Origin: Bact-08 sp964533215
GTDB taxonomy: Bacteria; Bacteroidota; Bacteroidia; Bacteroidales; UBA932
NCBI GenBank assembly: GCA_964533215.1
Contig: CAZHLJ010000001.1
Coordinates: 434,001-498,000 of the forward strand
Length of the DNA stretch: 64,000 nt
Direction: 5' to 3'
Shown: piece after piece, positions 44,656 to 54,600 of the stretch
Numbering within the stretch: the first letter of the stretch is position 1
How the letters are laid out: every line of letters begins with the position of its first letter
The notes under the pieces: model-generated
The model's database searches: none
Told to the model about the DNA's origin: nothing
The model's input: the letters and a program-made list of their open reading frames with translations, nothing else
Translations under genes and position numbers: made by a program

Positions 44656-45590
44656 CGGTATTTTCCCTCCTCTTCCAACATTCCCAGATACGACAGATAT
44701 CTGTCGGGTGATAATTCGCCTCTTTCCACGGCCTCTTTTATCGCGCATCCCGGCTCGTGTGTATGTGTGCATGGGGCAAACCGGCACTTGTCTATTATAC
44801 GGAACATCTCGGGGAAGTAATGACTCAGCTCTTCAGTATTCATTTCAATAAGGCCGAATCCTTTAATTCCCGGGGTATCTATGATAAAACCCCCGCTTAT
44901 AAGAGGGTGGATTTCGTAAAACGTGGTCGTATGTTTTCCCTGAAGGTGAAAATCTGATATTGCACCGGTTTTAAGATTCAGAGAGTGGTCCAGCGAGTTT
45001 ATCAATGAAGATTTGCCTACTCCGGAGACCCCGGAAAAAAGGGATAGTCTGCCTTTGCACTCTTCTTTCAATATATCCAGATTATAGCCGGTCTTGCCTG
45101 ATACTTCAATGATTCTGTAACCAGCCTCTGAATATACAGCTTTGAAATGCTCCTTCATCTCATCATATTCACTTGTGTAGAGATCTGCCTTGTTCAGTAT
45201 TATTGTTACAGGGACTTTATATGCCTCACAGGTTACCAGGAATCTGTCTATGAATGCCCATTTGGTTTCCGGAAAATCCAAGGTGACAATCAGAAAGGCT
45301 AAGTCTACGTTTGCAGCAATTATATGGGCTTGCCTTGAAAGGTTTGTAGACTTGCGGATGATATAATTTGTTCTAGGGTGGATGTTGGTTATTATTCCGG
45401 TTCCGTCTTCCTGCAGTTCATAATCCACATGGTCTCCGACTGCAATGGGATTTGTAGTGTGAAGGTCCTTGATTCGCATCTTGCCTCTTACGACACAGCT
45501 GACAAGATTCCACCCGGGTAGCTGACTCACCATATAGTGACTCCCTGTATGCTTTACAACAGTTGCGATATCTCCTTTTATTTTTTCCAC
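44652..45590 (-). CDS. rsgA: Ribosome small subunit-dependent GTPase A
   Basis: A 312-residue circularly permuted GTPase that assists 30S maturation. An N-terminal OB-fold precedes NKAD (133-136), SGVSGVGKSS near 187-195, GKHTTT, DTPG (238-241) and a zinc knuckle with Cys269, Cys274, His276 and Cys282. Length and order are those of standard RsgA, so I take this as the housekeeping copy; a longer paralogue is encoded at 29449. A TATCTTCG promoter-like element (minus, 45596-45603) lies just before the start. It is first in a run with MATE, hybrid kinase and fbp. Confidence 0.95.
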   Translation of the reverse strand: MEKIKGDIATVVKHTGSHYMVSQLPGWNLVSCVVRGKMRIKDLHTTNPIAVGDHVDYELQEDGTGIITNIHPRTNYIIRKSTNLSRQAHIIAANVDLAFLIVTLDFPETKWAFIDRFLVTCEAYKVPVTIILNKADLYTSEYDEMKEHFKAVYSEAGYRIIEVSGKTGYNLDILKEECKGRLSLFSGVSGVGKSSLINSLDHSLNLKTGAISDFHLQGKHTTTFYEIHPLISGGFIIDTPGIKGFGLIEMNTEELSHYFPEMFRIIDKCRFAPCTHTHEPGCAIKEAVERGELSPDRYLSYLGMLEEEGKYR

Positions 45591-45655
45591 GGGTGCGAAG
45601 ATACAAATATTGTATAAAATGGTTAACTTCGCACCTCAATAAAGTCCGTACAAAT

Positions 45656-46633
45656 ATGTTTACACTGGAAGAGATTGACAAAATTGTAGAGAAAGGAGTA
45701 ATATCCCTTGATTTAAAAGGAGAGCCGGGAGAGTTGTACGACCCAATCGAGTATCTGCTATCAATAGGTGGCAAAAGACTCAGGCCAAAGATGTGTCTTA
45801 TCTCCTTCAATCTGTTTTCTGACAATATTGACAACCGCATTCTCTATCCTGCCATGGCAATGGAGATTTTTCACGGATTCACCCTGATTCACGATGATAT
45901 TATGGATGATGCCTCTCTCAGGAGGAATCAGATGACAGTGCATAAGAAGTGGAACAACAATATTGCGATTCTCTCCGGTGATGTAATGTGCATCAAGTCT
46001 TATCAATATATATCACAGTGCCCTGAAAAATACCTGAAGAAAGTATTGGATGTCTTTTCTTTGACAGCAGCTCAGGTTTGTGAAGGACAGCAATTTGACA
46101 TGAATTTTGAGGAGGCTGGGATCATTACCTTACAGGAGTATCTGGACATGATAGGGCTTAAAACCGCTGTGTTGATAGCTTGCTCAGCTAAGATAGGCGC
46201 GATAATTGCCGGTGAGGATGAAAGAAAAGCTGACTCCTTATATCAATATGGCTATCAGCTTGGTCTGGCATTTCAGATTATGGACGATTATCTTGACACT
46301 TTCGGAGATACAAGGACATTTGGAAAAGCGATCGGTGGAGATATCCTTTGCAACAAAAAGACGTGGTTGCTTGTCGAAGCTCTGAAAAGAGCAGATGCCG
46401 GTCAAAAGAGCCTTCTATGGTCCTTAATGAAGGATCATGAAATTGCTCCTGAAGAGAAGATACAGAAGGTTATTGAAATTTATAAGAGGCTTGGGGTGAA
46501 GGATGCTGCGGAGAGGTCAGTCAACGAGTATCATGTAAAGGCTATAGAGACTGTAAGAAATGCGGGTTTTACCGAGGATCAGATAATGCAACTCTCTTCT
46601 TTTGGAGAATCACTCATAAACAGGGATAAATAA
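45656..46633 (+). CDS. Polyprenyl synthetase (trans-isoprenyl diphosphate synthase)
   Basis: A 325-residue enzyme that condenses isopentenyl diphosphate with an allylic diphosphate. YLLSIGGKRLRPKMCL, the first Asp-rich motif HDDIMDDASLRRNQMTVHKK, and the second motif QIMDDYLDTFGD are intact. The residue before the first motif region is bulky (FHGFTLIHDD), but product length cannot be judged with confidence; farnesyl or longer is likely. I chose the ATG at 45656. A TAACTTCG promoter-like element is at 45624-45631. It heads a run with DUF4254, GT9 and U32 genes. Confidence 0.92.
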   Translation: MFTLEEIDKIVEKGVISLDLKGEPGELYDPIEYLLSIGGKRLRPKMCLISFNLFSDNIDNRILYPAMAMEIFHGFTLIHDDIMDDASLRRNQMTVHKKWNNNIAILSGDVMCIKSYQYISQCPEKYLKKVLDVFSLTAAQVCEGQQFDMNFEEAGIITLQEYLDMIGLKTAVLIACSAKIGAIIAGEDERKADSLYQYGYQLGLAFQIMDDYLDTFGDTRTFGKAIGGDILCNKKTWLLVEALKRADAGQKSLLWSLMKDHEIAPEEKIQKVIEIYKRLGVKDAAERSVNEYHVKAIETVRNAGFTEDQIMQLSSFGESLINRDK

Positions 46634-46670
46634 ATATCCAACCTTTGAAAAATCAATTAAAACTATAATA

Positions 46671-47276
46671 ATGTCTTTCAGCAAAAAATTCAATGAAATA
46701 TTTGATAAATCTGTAGAGGATTATCATAAAAAGGACAATGTGGATGCCACAATGGAAAACCCATACAAAGAGAGAAGCCTTGAGCAGTTCCTATATCTGA
46801 AAAACTGGATAGATGCAGTTCAATGGCACTTGGAAGACATAATCCGCAATCCTGCAATTGAACCTGCTGAGGCACTGGAGATAAAACGACGTATTGATAG
46901 GTCCAATCAGGAGAGGACAGATCTTGTAGAGCTGATAGACAGCTATTTTATGGATCTGTATTCTACGGTTGTCGTGAAAGACGATGCTACAATAAATACC
47001 GAGACTCCGGCATGGGCCATTGACAGACTTTCCATTCTGGCTCTTAAGATTTATCATATGAAAGCTGAAGCCGGGAGAGGTGACGCTTCTGCTGAACATA
47101 AATCAAGCTGCGGCAAGAAACTTGAAACTCTTCTTAGCCAAAGGGAAGATCTGTCAGCTGCAATTGATCAACTTCTTTCTGATATTGAGTCAGGGAAAAA
47201 ATACATGAAATTCTACAAACAGATGAAGATGTATAATGATCCGTCTTTAAATCCTGTGCTATACCGTCGTGGCTAA
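46671..47276 (+). CDS. DUF4254 domain protein
   Basis: A 201-residue soluble, mostly helical protein. NPYKERSLEQFLYLKNWIDA with VQWHLEDIIR, and EIKRRIDRSNQERTDLVELI, match the DUF4254 family of Bacteroidota, which is commonly encoded next to a glycosyltransferase family 9 gene, as here (8-base overlap with the next gene). No signal peptide or membrane segment is present. Its biochemical function is unknown. The gene pairing suggests work in lipopolysaccharide or other surface glycan assembly. Confidence 0.85.
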   Translation: MSFSKKFNEIFDKSVEDYHKKDNVDATMENPYKERSLEQFLYLKNWIDAVQWHLEDIIRNPAIEPAEALEIKRRIDRSNQERTDLVELIDSYFMDLYSTVVVKDDATINTETPAWAIDRLSILALKIYHMKAEAGRGDASAEHKSSCGKKLETLLSQREDLSAAIDQLLSDIESGKKYMKFYKQMKMYNDPSLNPVLYRRG

Positions 47277-48300
47277 GAAAAAACATATACTTGTATTGAG
47301 ATTCTCTGCTATTGGAGATATAGCAATTTCTGCCCCTTTGGTGAGAGCGTATGCAATTGCCAATCCTGATGTCCGTTTTACCATGGTCTCGCAACCGTTC
47401 ATGGAGCCACTTTTTACCGGTATTGATAATCTCAACTTCTTCCCTGCGGATTTTAAAGGTAGATACAAAGGGTTAAAAGGTTTGGTAAAACTATTCAGAG
47501 AACTCTCCAAGACTAAGCCAACTCAAATTGCAGATGTTCATAATGTATTACGGACATGGGTGCTGAGGGGGTTATTTGCCATTACTTTCAAAAAAATAGC
47601 ATTTCTTCACAAGGGCCGGGCGGAGAAAAAAAGCCTGACAAGAGAAAAAAACAAAGATCTCAGGCAGTTGCCGTCTATGATCTCCAGATATGAATCGGTA
47701 CTTGTAAAAGTAGGTCTTACAGATATTCATTTTTCCGGGTCTCAAGAGGGTATTCAGAAAAGGCAAGACACAACTCAAAACAGCGGCGCAATAAAAATTG
47801 GAATAGCACCTTTTGCCAAACATAAGGGAAAAGCTTGGCCTATTGAATATATGGAAAAGGTTGTTGCTGAGTTGTGCGAAGATTCAAGGTTTAAGATATT
47901 ACTTTTTGGAGGCGGTAAAAAAGAGGTTTCGCAGCTGATGGCCTGGGAACAGAAATATTCCGGAGTAGAATCTGTCGCCGGAAAATATGATCTTGCGATG
48001 GAGCTGGAAATTATAAAGAGCCTTGACCTTATGGTGTCTATGGACTCTGCGAATATGCATCTGGCATCCTTTGTGGGGACTCCGGTTCTCTCAGTATGGG
48101 GGGCAACTCATCCTTATGTGGGATTTTACGGATGGGGCCAGAAGATGGAGAATGCCGTGCAGCTTGACATGAGCTGCCGTCCATGTTCTGTGTTTGGTAA
48201 TAAAGAGTGTTTCAGAGGAGACTATGCATGCATGACCGGTATAACATCCAAGGTCTTGCAGGATAAGATATTTGCACTGACAAATGTAAAAAAGAACTGA
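47269..48300 (+). CDS. Glycosyltransferase family 9 (heptosyltransferase-like)
   Basis: A 343-residue GT-B enzyme. VLRFSAIGDIAISAPLVRAY is the N-terminal GT9 motif, HNVLRTWVLRGLFAITF with the KI/AFLHKGR segment follows, and IGIAPFAKHKGKAWPIEYME and VSMDSANMHLASFVGTPVLS form the ADP-heptose-binding C-half. It likely transfers heptose or a related sugar to lipid A core at the inner face of the inner membrane. It starts with GTG at 47269 and overlaps the DUF4254 gene by 8 bases. Confidence 0.92.
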   Translation: MAKKKHILVLRFSAIGDIAISAPLVRAYAIANPDVRFTMVSQPFMEPLFTGIDNLNFFPADFKGRYKGLKGLVKLFRELSKTKPTQIADVHNVLRTWVLRGLFAITFKKIAFLHKGRAEKKSLTREKNKDLRQLPSMISRYESVLVKVGLTDIHFSGSQEGIQKRQDTTQNSGAIKIGIAPFAKHKGKAWPIEYMEKVVAELCEDSRFKILLFGGGKKEVSQLMAWEQKYSGVESVAGKYDLAMELEIIKSLDLMVSMDSANMHLASFVGTPVLSVWGATHPYVGFYGWGQKMENAVQLDMSCRPCSVFGNKECFRGDYACMTGITSKVLQDKIFALTNVKKN

Positions 48301-48302
48301 CG

Positions 48303-49580
48303 TTGGAAAAGAGAAAAAGATCTGCTGCTGAGATTGAGATAATGGCACCTGCGGGTAACTATGAGGCTCTCATGGCTGCCATTCAGGGAGGTGCAAATGC
48401 TGTCTATTTTGGAGTAGGAGACCTTAACATGCGCTCTCACTCGGCAAATAATTTTTCTGCAGACTCTCTTGGAGAGATAGTGAGGATATGCAGGGATAAC
48501 GGTGTAAAATCATACCTTACATTAAATATCGTATTGTATGACAACGATCTGCCTGCAATGAGGCAGGCAATTGATGCAGCAAGGGAGGCCGGCGTATCTG
48601 CGGTCATAGCATCAGACATGGCTGCTATCTTATATGCAAGGAAGATAGGGGTAGAGGTGCATATTTCGACCCAACTGAATGTCTCCAATCTGGAGAGTCT
48701 CAGATACCACGCTCAATTTGCAGATGTTGTCGTGCTTGCACGAGAACTTGATCTGCATCAGGTAAAATCTATTAGCGATGCCATTGAAAGGGAGCAGATA
48801 AAAGGACCTTCCGGGAATCTGGTAGCACTGGAGATGTTCTGTCATGGAGCATTATGTATGGCAGTTTCAGGTAAATGCTATCTTAGCCTTCACGAATACA
48901 ATGCTTCTGCAAACCGTGGGTCATGCTATCAACTCTGCCGCAGGGGATATCAGGTTACTGATGTTGAAACAGGCCGTTCTCTGGAGATTGACAATAAGTA
49001 TATTATGTCTCCAAAGGATTTGTGTACGATAGGCTTCGTAGATAAGATGATAGATGCCGGTGTGACAGTTTTTAAAATTGAAGGAAGGGCACGTTCGGCA
49101 GAATATGTGAAAAGCGTTGCTGCCGCATATAGGCAAGCGGCTGATGCAGTTTGCTCTGGAGAGTTTACTGTGGAGCTTGTTGAGAATCTTACCGCCAGAC
49201 TATCCACTGTCTTCAACCGTGGGTTCTGGGATGGATACTATCAGGGAGCAAAAATGGGTGAGTGGAGCGAGGTCTATGGCAACAAAGCAACAAAAAGAAA
49301 GCGGTATATTGGCAAGGTTACAAATTTCTTTTCCAAACTTTCGGTCGCTGAGGTTTTAATCGAGACAGGCGAGCTGAAAACCGGAGATGATATTCTTATC
49401 ATCGGGCCCTCTACTGGAGTCGAAGAGTTGAAACTCTCGGAAATAAGAGTTGATCTGAAAAAGGTTGATTGTGCGGTCAAAGGTGTATATTGCTCTATTC
49501 CTGTCCCTGAAAACCTGCGTCTGCGACGTTCGGACAAAGTTTATATATGGGAGGAGAGTTCAGCCCATGTAAATGAATAA
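48303..49580 (+). CDS. U32 family peptidase-like protein (RNA hydroxylation type)
   Basis: A 425-residue protein. EIEIMAPAGNYEALMAAIQG (with GANAVYFG) opens the TIM-barrel-like domain, and EMFCHGALCMAVSGKCYLS is the U32 signature with paired Cys. RGSCYQLCRRGYQV gives two further Cys that could hold an iron-sulfur cluster. FKIEGRARSAEYVKSVAAAY follows. Members such as TrhP and RlhA take part in prephenate-dependent hydroxylation of tRNA or rRNA bases, which is more likely than proteolysis. The start is TTG at 48303, 2 bases after the GT9 stop; an ATG at 48342 would cut the conserved N-terminus. Confidence 0.9.
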   Translation: MEKRKRSAAEIEIMAPAGNYEALMAAIQGGANAVYFGVGDLNMRSHSANNFSADSLGEIVRICRDNGVKSYLTLNIVLYDNDLPAMRQAIDAAREAGVSAVIASDMAAILYARKIGVEVHISTQLNVSNLESLRYHAQFADVVVLARELDLHQVKSISDAIEREQIKGPSGNLVALEMFCHGALCMAVSGKCYLSLHEYNASANRGSCYQLCRRGYQVTDVETGRSLEIDNKYIMSPKDLCTIGFVDKMIDAGVTVFKIEGRARSAEYVKSVAAAYRQAADAVCSGEFTVELVENLTARLSTVFNRGFWDGYYQGAKMGEWSEVYGNKATKRKRYIGKVTNFFSKLSVAEVLIETGELKTGDDILIIGPSTGVEELKLSEIRVDLKKVDCAVKGVYCSIPVPENLRLRRSDKVYIWEESSAHVNE

Positions 49581-49583
49581 CAT

Positions 49584-50030
49584 ATGTTCCCAAATCAGAT
49601 AACCGAATTTATAAAAGAGCACCATCTCCTTACGTTGGCAGTCGCCAATGGTTCGGACTTATGGTGCTCTCATGCTTTTTATGAGTTCATGGAGGAGGAA
49701 AACCTATTCATCATCACATCCGATGATAAGACAAGGCATATACAACTTGCCCTCAACTCCGGACCTTATATGTCGGAAAATGGCTATACAACCGTTGCCG
49801 GTGCAATCGGGCTGGAGACAGAGAAGGTGGGGATGATACGTGGCCTTCAGTTTAAGGCTCAGATGTCAAAATGTGATGATTCTTATCTTAACACATACAG
49901 ACTCAGATATCTCAGGCGATTTCCTTATGCAATACTAAAAGGCGGAGATCTGTGGTTGCTAAGGATTGTCGAAGCAAAATTTACAGATAACCGCCTTGGT
50001 TTCGGGAAAAAGCTGAATTGGCAGCTCTAG
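49584..50030 (+). CDS. PNPOx-fold protein, YhbP-like
   Basis: A 148-residue protein resembling the small flavin-binding split-barrel family YhbP (UPF0306): FIKEHHLLTLAVANGSDLWC, SHAFYEFMEEENLFIITSDD with KTRHIQLALNSGPYMSENGY, and a C-terminal AILKGGDLWLLRIVEAKFTD. It lies 3 bases after a U32 gene. In E. coli yhbP likewise sits near the U32 genes yhbU and yhbV, so the linkage may be functional. The role is unknown; FMN or a flavin could be bound. Its end overlaps the end of the convergent metK by 4 bases. Confidence 0.78.
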   Translation: MFPNQITEFIKEHHLLTLAVANGSDLWCSHAFYEFMEEENLFIITSDDKTRHIQLALNSGPYMSENGYTTVAGAIGLETEKVGMIRGLQFKAQMSKCDDSYLNTYRLRYLRRFPYAILKGGDLWLLRIVEAKFTDNRLGFGKKLNWQL

Positions 50031-51322
50031 AGGCTAAATGCCTTTTTCACCTTATCTACTGCGTCTAGTTTCTCCCAACCGAAGAATTGGATCTCTTTCT
50101 TTACCGGTACACCGTTTTCGATCACCTCTACCTCTCTTGTGAATGGGTCTCGGCCAATATGACCGTAAGCTGCAGTCTCTTCGTAAATTGGGTTCTTTAG
50201 CTTAAGGACTTCAATTATTTTAGCTGGTCTTAGGTCAAACAGTTCATTTACCTTTTCTGCAATTTCGCTGTCACTCATCTTGCGTTTGTCCGGTCCAAAA
50301 ACAGCAGATGTGCCGTAGGTGTTTACAAAAATACTTACAGGATGAGCAACGCCGATGGCATAGGCCAACTGTACTAAGATCTCGTCGGCAACCCCGGCAG
50401 CAACCATATTCTTGGCGATATACCTGGCTGCATAGGCTGCAGATCTGTCAACTTTGCTTGGGTCCTTTCCAGAGAAAGCTCCACCTCCGTGAGCGCCTTT
50501 ACCTCCATATGTGTCTACAATGATTTTCCTTCCTGTAAGCCCTGTATCTCCGTGAGGTCCGCCTATAACAAACTTGCCGGTAGGGTTAACCAGTAACTCG
50601 AATTTTCCACCGTTGAAAAGCTTGCGGGTCTCAAGCGGAAGTCTGTCCATAATTCTGGGAATAAGGATATTCTTTACATCACTCTTGATTCTTGCCTGCA
50701 TCTGCTCGTCAGAGTCAAACTCATCGTGTTGTGTGGAAATTACTATTGTGTGAACTCTCAGTGGTTTGTTGTTTTCATCGTATTCGATGGTAAACTGAGA
50801 CTTGGCATCTGGACGAAGGTAAGGCATTAGATTTCCCTCTCTTCTGATTTTTGCCAGTTCGATAAGTGCAATGTGTGCAAGTGTTAGGGGTAGCGGCATA
50901 TACTCTTCTGTGTCCCTGCAGGCATAGCCGAACATCATCCCTTGGTCTCCTGCCCCTTGTTCGTCTGCTGTTGCAATTGAATTGCCGGCTTCATCCAGTT
51001 TGTCCACACCGCGGTTGATATCGGCTGATTGTTCATGTATTGCGGATAAAATACCGCACGAATTGCCGTCAAACATATATTCTGCTTTTGTGTAGCCTAT
51101 TCTGTTGATGACCCTTCTGGCAACCTGCTGTATGTCCACATATGCTTTGGAATGCACCTCTCCTCCTACAACAACAAGCCCTGTGCTTACGAATGTCTCG
51201 CAGGCAACCTTAGAATTTGAATCCTGACGGATAAACTCGTCCAGGATTGCATCGGAAATCTGATCGGCAACCTTGTCCGGATGCCCTTCTGAAACCGATT
51301 CGGAAGTAAATAGATATGACAT
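50027..51322 (-). CDS. metK: S-adenosylmethionine synthetase
   Basis: A 431-residue cytosolic enzyme making SAM from methionine and ATP. MSYLFTSESVSEGHPDKVAD, the GAGDQGMMFGYA ATP-binding motif, and GGAFSGKDPSKVDRSAAYAA are diagnostic. The ATG at 51322 is standard; a longer frame to 51358 lacks family support. A SAM-II type aptamer lies at the 5' end of the leader, so SAM is likely to repress it. Confidence 0.97.
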   Translation of the reverse strand: MSYLFTSESVSEGHPDKVADQISDAILDEFIRQDSNSKVACETFVSTGLVVVGGEVHSKAYVDIQQVARRVINRIGYTKAEYMFDGNSCGILSAIHEQSADINRGVDKLDEAGNSIATADEQGAGDQGMMFGYACRDTEEYMPLPLTLAHIALIELAKIRREGNLMPYLRPDAKSQFTIEYDENNKPLRVHTIVISTQHDEFDSDEQMQARIKSDVKNILIPRIMDRLPLETRKLFNGGKFELLVNPTGKFVIGGPHGDTGLTGRKIIVDTYGGKGAHGGGAFSGKDPSKVDRSAAYAARYIAKNMVAAGVADEILVQLAYAIGVAHPVSIFVNTYGTSAVFGPDKRKMSDSEIAEKVNELFDLRPAKIIEVLKLKNPIYEETAAYGHIGRDPFTREVEVIENGVPVKKEIQFFGWEKLDAVDKVKKAFSL

Positions 51323-51409
51323 TTTTTTTGTTTTATATGTTAATAAATTGTAAAACACTCACCAACGGGGAGAGTTCAGATTGCATATAAAACTAGATGG
51401 AATGCGGGA

Positions 51410-51472
51410 AAAATATGGAATATTTTAGCATTTTTTCACGTGGTTGCAAGCAATCAAATTTCTCCACTGATA
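51410..51472 (-). promoter_or_regulatory. SAM-II type riboswitch upstream of metK
   Basis: On the minus strand the sequence has GTGG (51467-51464) pairing with CCAC (51443-51440). The loop between them contains ATTTGATTGCTTGCAA, and GTGAAAAAATGCTAAAATAT follows. This matches the SAM-II (metA) pattern: short P1, an A/U-rich loop with UUGAUUGC/UUGCA, then UGAnAAAUGnnGCUAAA. GGAgaaATTT in the loop can pair with AAATatTCC downstream as the pseudoknot. Its position at the very start of the metK transcript fits feedback control by SAM. Confidence 0.72.
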
Positions 51473-51478
51473 CGGCTG

Positions 51479-51486
51479 CAAATGTA
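51479..51486 (-). promoter_or_regulatory. Candidate -7 promoter element of metK
   Basis: TACATTTG on the minus strand matches TAnnTTTG and puts the transcript start near 51472, exactly at the SAM-II-like aptamer. Confidence 0.55.
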
Positions 51487-51582
51487 AAATAAATTTTAAA
51501 AATGTACAAGAATTTTAAAAATCTTCACTTTTTAAATTCTTTTGCATCTTTTTGTTAAGGAAACGTTAAAAACCTAAAAATG

Positions 51583-51615
51583 TTTGTAAGTTATCAAAGG
51601 GTTTTAGTATTTTTG
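51583..51615 (+). promoter_or_regulatory. Candidate promoter of the Oar-like receptor
   Basis: TTTG at 51583-51586 and TATTTTTG at 51608-51615, separated by 21 bases, resemble the Bacteroidota -33/-7 pair. The ATG is 34 bases downstream. The rest of 51487-51582 is AT-rich and shows nothing else. Confidence 0.55.
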
Positions 51616-51649
51616 CTTCAGAATACCAAACTAATTTTAAAAAATATTT

Positions 51650-54600
51650 ATGAAAAAAACGATTAAGCAATTTGCCTTGACGGCTTTGTGCTTGTTTGTG
51701 GCCTTCGCTGCTTTTGCTCAGGTCACAACATCAAGTATCTCTGGATTCGTTAAGGATTCAAAGGGTGAACCGATCGTGGGTGCAATTATCAAAGCAACAC
51801 ACGTTCCTTCCGGAACTGTCTACTCTGTTTCTACAATGAATGACGGAAGGTACAACATCTCTGGTATGAGAATCGGCTCCCAGTATCAGATTGAAGCTTC
51901 TTTTATGGGTTATTCAAAAGCTAAGTTGACTGATGTCACTCTTACATTGGGTGAAGAGAGTAAATTGGATTTCACATTGCAGGAGGAGGCCGTCTCTTTG
52001 GGAGAGATAGTTGTCGTTGGTGAGACAAATCCGGCAATAAGTTCCAACAGGACTGGTGCGCAGGAAATCTTTACAAAAGACAGAATGCAACGCATCCCTT
52101 CAATAAACAGGTCTCTTAGCGATTTTACCAAACTCACTCCTATGGCCAGTGGTGGTAACTTTGCCGGAACATCTTATCGTTACAACAATGTAACTGTAGA
52201 TGGAGCTTCCTTCAACAACTCTTTTGGTCTTGCTTCTTCTTTGGGAGCTTCCGGAATTGAGCCTATCTCATTGGATGCAATTGAACAGATTCAGGTTATG
52301 ATTGCCCCTTATGATGTAAGAAACGGCGCTTTTACCGGCGGTGGTATCAACTCTGTTACCAAATCCGGAAACAATAGCTGGAATGGTTCTGCTTACTATT
52401 ACACTAAAAGCCCTTCCACCAGAGGTTATATGCAGAAAGGAACACCTATTGCCGTAACAGATTTCTTCAATCGTGAATATGGTGCTACATTAAGCGGACC
52501 TATCATCAAGAATAAATTATTCTTCTTTGTAAATGCCGAGCTTGACCGTCAGGAAGTTCCTAACAACTGGAGGCCTAGAGCAACAAAATCCGATCCTGTA
52601 ACCGGATACTACTCTGCAGCAGATGTCCAGACTCTTGAAGAGATCACAAAACTGCTTAAGGATAACTTTAACTATAATCCCGGTGCATATAATGTTACAA
52701 GTACTCCTACCCAGGCAGATAAAATCACTGCAAGACTGGACTGGAATATCAACAGCAAGAATACATTGAGTTTTAAGTATTTTTATCTGAAATCATTCAA
52801 TACAAACAATCCCAGCTCTTCAGGTGCTATGTCGAACGGCCGTGGACCTAACAGCTATGCAATTCCTTTTTCATCTGCATATTACAGGACAAACAATAAT
52901 TTCAACATCTTTATTGCAGACCTGAATACTATCGTCAATTCCAAAATGTCGAACTCACTTACAGTCGGGTATTCAAGACTGAGAGACTTCAGAGAGATGG
53001 ATGGCGGATTTTTCCCTGAGGTAAACATAGGTGATGGTACAACAGCAAAGAACTCACTTACTACATTCGGTACTGAGGCCAACTCATACGGCAACAAGCT
53101 GGACAGTGATATTTATCAGATTCAGGATAACTTCATTATAAATCTGAAAAAGCATCAGATCACTTTAGGAACACAATCTGACTATCGTGAGTTCCTTAAC
53201 GGTTATGCAAACAGCTATGCAGGTCAATGGCAATTCGCCTCTCTTGATGATTTCAAGAAAGACCTTGTAGCTTATAAGGCTTGGGTGGCTGCGGGTTCAA
53301 ATCCTAACAGCCTTCCTGCAACGACAGCTCTTTACTACAAACAGACATACAGCATGCTGGATAGCGGGTTCCCTTACGCAAGTGTGAAAGTTATGTCTTT
53401 GGGATTTTATGCTCAGGATAAATGGAGTCTTAAAGATAACCTTAATCTTACACTAGGTTTACGTATGGACTTGCCGGTATTCATGACTGACCTTCCAAAA
53501 AATGCAGCTCTGGAGGCTCTTACATTCCAAGGCGGAAGAAAGATTGATGTTTCAAAATATCCTTCGGCAAAACCTATGTTTTCTCCAAGATTGGGCTTCA
53601 ACTGGGATGTATTCTCAAATAAAAAGCTGCAGGTAAGGGGTGGAACAGGTATTTTCTCAGGAACTCCTCCTTATGTATGGCTTTCAAACCAGGCTGGTAA
53701 CAATGGTGTTCTTTTCGGTTCAACTACTTCAAAAAATCATGCTTTTGACGGTGTTGTTGATCTTCCTAAACCTACCGGAGCAAGTGCTTCCAAGGCATCT
53801 ATTGCTATTACGGATGAGAATTTCAAATATCCTCAGCTTTGGAAGACAAACCTCGCTTTGGATTACAAATTCGGCGGTGGATGGATTGCAACAGCAGAAG
53901 TGTTGTACAACAAAGATATCAATGCTATTTATCATAGGGATATCAACCACCCGGACATGAATGATGCAACAAGGGTTACAAAACTTGGTGGTGCAGATCA
54001 GAGACCATACTTCCTTGACAATACATTGAACGATCAGACTTATGATGTTGTCTTACTTACCAACTCGTCTAAAGGTTACTCTATCTATACAACCCTTCAG
54101 ATTCAGCGTAATTTTACAAAAGGCATGTTTGACGGTCTTTACCTGAATGCCTCATATACTTTTGGTAAGGCCAAGAGTGTTACTGATGGTTCTTCTTCAG
54201 TTGCCTCTTCTTCTTACAAGTATCGTCCTGCTATAAATCCTGATTCTGAAGAGCTTGGTTTCTCTGCAGGTTCTTTCCCTCAGAGAGTTCTGGTACAGGC
54301 TTCTTACAGAAAACCTTGGGGAAACAATTTTGCAACTTCAGTAGGGCTTGTTTACCAGATGTATATGCCTTTCAGATATTCTTATACATATAATGGAGAT
54401 GTAAACAACGACTCTTACTCATATAACGACCTTATGTTCATCCCTGCAACCAAGGATCAGATAAGAATCAAACCTGCTACCGGTGATACTCGTACTGTAG
54501 ACCAGATCTGGGCCGAAATGGATAATTTCTTTGACCAGGATCCATATCTGAAAAACCGTAGGGGCAAATATTCTGAGCGTAACGGAGGTATGGCACCATA

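Noticed and set aside
43357..44787. Longer MATE frame beginning at 44787
   Set aside because: The extra 44 residues are basic, lie within rsgA in another frame and lack family similarity. The ATGA overlap at 44655 is the better start.
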